Source: UBA7332 sp051657165 | Lineage (GTDB): Bacteria > Bacteroidota > Bacteroidia > Bacteroidales > UBA7332 | Assembly: GCA_051657165.1 (NCBI GenBank) | Contig: JBOFKD010000111.1 | Span: forward strand, 4,759-68,758 | Length of the DNA: 64,000 nt | Reading direction: 5' to 3' | Shown: in pieces, positions 62,887 through 64,000 of the stretch | Layout: each line of letters opens with the position of its first letter | Numbering within the stretch: position 1 is the first letter of the stretch | The notes under the pieces: generated by a model | Databases searched by the model: none | What the model was told of the DNA's origin: nothing | What the model saw: only the letters and a program-made list of their open reading frames with translations | Made by a program: the position numbers and the translations under genes

Positions 62887-63828
62887 ATGATGAGATACGC
62901 AATTGGTGTTGATTTAGGGGGCACGTTTATTAAGTATGCGTTGATTGATGACGCTGGTAACTTCCATTTTGAAGGTAAAGTTCCTTCGAAAGCGGATACA
63001 GATTCTGAAACTGTGATCAGACAGATTATTTTTGCTGTAGAAGAGTGTATAGCTTATGCAAAAGAGAATGACCTTAAGATTGAAGGTGTAGGAATTGGTA
63101 CTCCGGGTATTGTAGATGAAGCACAACGTATTATTTTAGGCGGTGCCGAGAATATAAACGGATGGGTAAACGTACCGTTAGCTAGTTTAGTTGAGTTTAA
63201 AACATCATTACCTGCGATTGTAAATAATGATGCAAACTTGATGGGTTTGGGTGAGGCTACTTTCGGTGCAGCCAAAGGATGTTCTGATGTTATTTTTGTT
63301 ACTGTAGGTACCGGAATTGGCGGAGCTATCATTATTGATGGAAAGCTTTACGGAGGTTATAAGAACAGAGGAACGGAACTTGGCCACATTCCGTTGATTC
63401 ACGGTGGCGAAGAGTGCTCTTGCGGATCAATCGGTTGTCTGGAAACATATGCATCTACTACGGCATTAGTTAAACGTTTTGCGCGTAAAGCCGGTGATAT
63501 TGTGTTTTCAAAAGACGAGATTAACGGAAAATTACTGGTTGATCTTTACAAACAAGGTCATCCTCTTGCTACAGAATGTATGGAGGAACACTGGAACTTC
63601 CTGGGTCAGGGTATCTCAGCTTTCATAAATATCTTCAGTCCACAGAAGGTGGTTGTTGGTGGTGGAATTTCCGAAGCCGGAGATTTCTACATTGATGAAC
63701 TGCATAAAGCGGCCATGAAGTATGCTATGAATGATTGTTCGGTTAATACGAAAGTAGTCGGTGCATCACTGGGTAACCGTGCTGGTGCAATGGGCGCTGC
63801 TTGTTTGGTTTTCAACAAAACGAAATAG
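62887..63828 (+). CDS. ROK-family sugar kinase
   Basis: A 313-aa protein. The N-terminal phosphate motif is GVDLGGTFIKYALID, the catalytic base lies in NNDANLMGLGEA, and the ATP motif is VTVGTGIGGAI. The ROK zinc site is GHIPL...CSCGSIGCLE. There is no HTH domain, so it is a kinase rather than a repressor. In a heparin/heparan locus the obvious substrate is glucosamine or N-acetylglucosamine, but glucose is also possible. It starts 29 bp after the DUF3604 gene and ends the unit. Confidence 0.92.
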   Translation: MMRYAIGVDLGGTFIKYALIDDAGNFHFEGKVPSKADTDSETVIRQIIFAVEECIAYAKENDLKIEGVGIGTPGIVDEAQRIILGGAENINGWVNVPLASLVEFKTSLPAIVNNDANLMGLGEATFGAAKGCSDVIFVTVGTGIGGAIIIDGKLYGGYKNRGTELGHIPLIHGGEECSCGSIGCLETYASTTALVKRFARKAGDIVFSKDEINGKLLVDLYKQGHPLATECMEEHWNFLGQGISAFINIFSPQKVVVGGGISEAGDFYIDELHKAAMKYAMNDCSVNTKVVGASLGNRAGAMGAACLVFNKTK

Positions 63829-63845
63829 TATTTTGATATATATTA

Positions 63846-63880
63846 AAAAGAGGATGTGTCTAAAGGTCACATCCTCTTTT
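63846..63880 (+). terminator. Intrinsic terminator of the ROK kinase gene
   Basis: A perfect 13-bp stem (AAAAGAGGATGTG / CACATCCTCTTTT) is followed by CTTTTT. It closes the heparan-type locus on the right within the window. Confidence 0.9.
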
Positions 63881-63921
63881 CTTTTTGAGTCTGTCGTGCA
63901 TGGGTATTGTTTTATGTGTAA

Positions 63922-64000
63922 TATTCGCATAAACGCAAGCAAATATACGTATCTGTTAGCCGGAACAAAGGAGGAATTATTTTTTATATACGGATGGTTT
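63922..64000. repeat. Start of a further 22-bp-phased palindrome element, cut by window edge
   Basis: ATATACGTAT is centred at 63948.5. A CG site lies 22 bp before it (63926.5), and TATACGGATGGTT is centred 43 bp after it (63991.5). The ATACGTAT-to-next-centre step of 43 bp is the same as in arrays A (16340.5 to 16383.5) and B (53160.5 to 53203.5), and CGGATG resembles the B unit at 53203. The rest lies outside the window. Confidence 0.6.

Overview
The window looks like chromosomal DNA of a Bacteroidales bacterium. Promoters are of the Bacteroidetes type (a TAnnTTTG box close to the start site, sometimes with TTTG about 19 bases upstream). Two secreted proteins end in type IX secretion (T9SS) sorting domains. 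There is a hybrid two-component system (HTCS), a sodium-pump decarboxylase, KorAB and a succinate/acetyl-CoA transferase. The T9SS domains argue for a Dysgonomonadaceae/Porphyromonadaceae-like lineage rather than Bacteroides itself; the genus is not resolved.

Layout. 1-16 kb: two tRNA-Pro genes, a transglutaminase-like protein, an RRM protein, a biotin-carrying carboxyltransferase (oadA-like), an S9 peptidase, a cluster of three secreted proteins ending in a large PL8 polysaccharide lyase, then an acyl-CoA synthetase with its XRE-cupin regulator. 16-25 kb: rpsO and typA diverge; pfs-luxS, dacB/tdk, an AI-2E family transporter, tRNA-Lys and a 7-alpha-hydroxysteroid-dehydrogenase-like SDR follow. 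25-38 kb: GH29 fucosidase, tRNA-Lys, a repeat-rich 1.1-kb gap, an arsenic operon (arsR, small thioredoxin, arsC, arsP), the membrane subunit of a sodium-pump decarboxylase, and an AT-rich group of two PAS-LuxR regulators plus an S9 pseudo-peptidase. 38-48 kb: korAB, two tRNA-Thr genes around an SRP RNA, a CoA-transferase, a candidate small RNA, miaB, a degenerate GH53-like protein, and an AT-rich 0.9-kb gap that is a candidate replication origin. 48-64 kb: TrmH-type methyltransferase, CDF exporter, an outer-membrane protein pair, then a run of plus-strand genes: HTCS, GH88, PL12 heparinase III, a DUF3604/PHP-like protein and a ROK kinase. The last group reads as a heparin/heparan-sulfate degradation locus without SusC/SusD or sulfatases in view.

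The most unusual signal is non-coding. At least four intergenic arrays consist of palindromes whose centres are exactly 22 bp apart (16.4, 28.1, 28.4 and 53.3 kb), and a fifth copy appears to start at the right edge of the window. The palindrome sequences differ between arrays while the spacing stays fixed, and three loci share TATACGTAT-type ends with the same 43-bp step to the next centre. This suggests helically phased binding sites for an unknown dimeric protein, or a mobile intergenic element. Other points of interest are a second dispersed repeat (1-155 and 27804-27957, inverted), two arsenic operators that wrap the promoter box, and enzymes that have lost catalytic residues.
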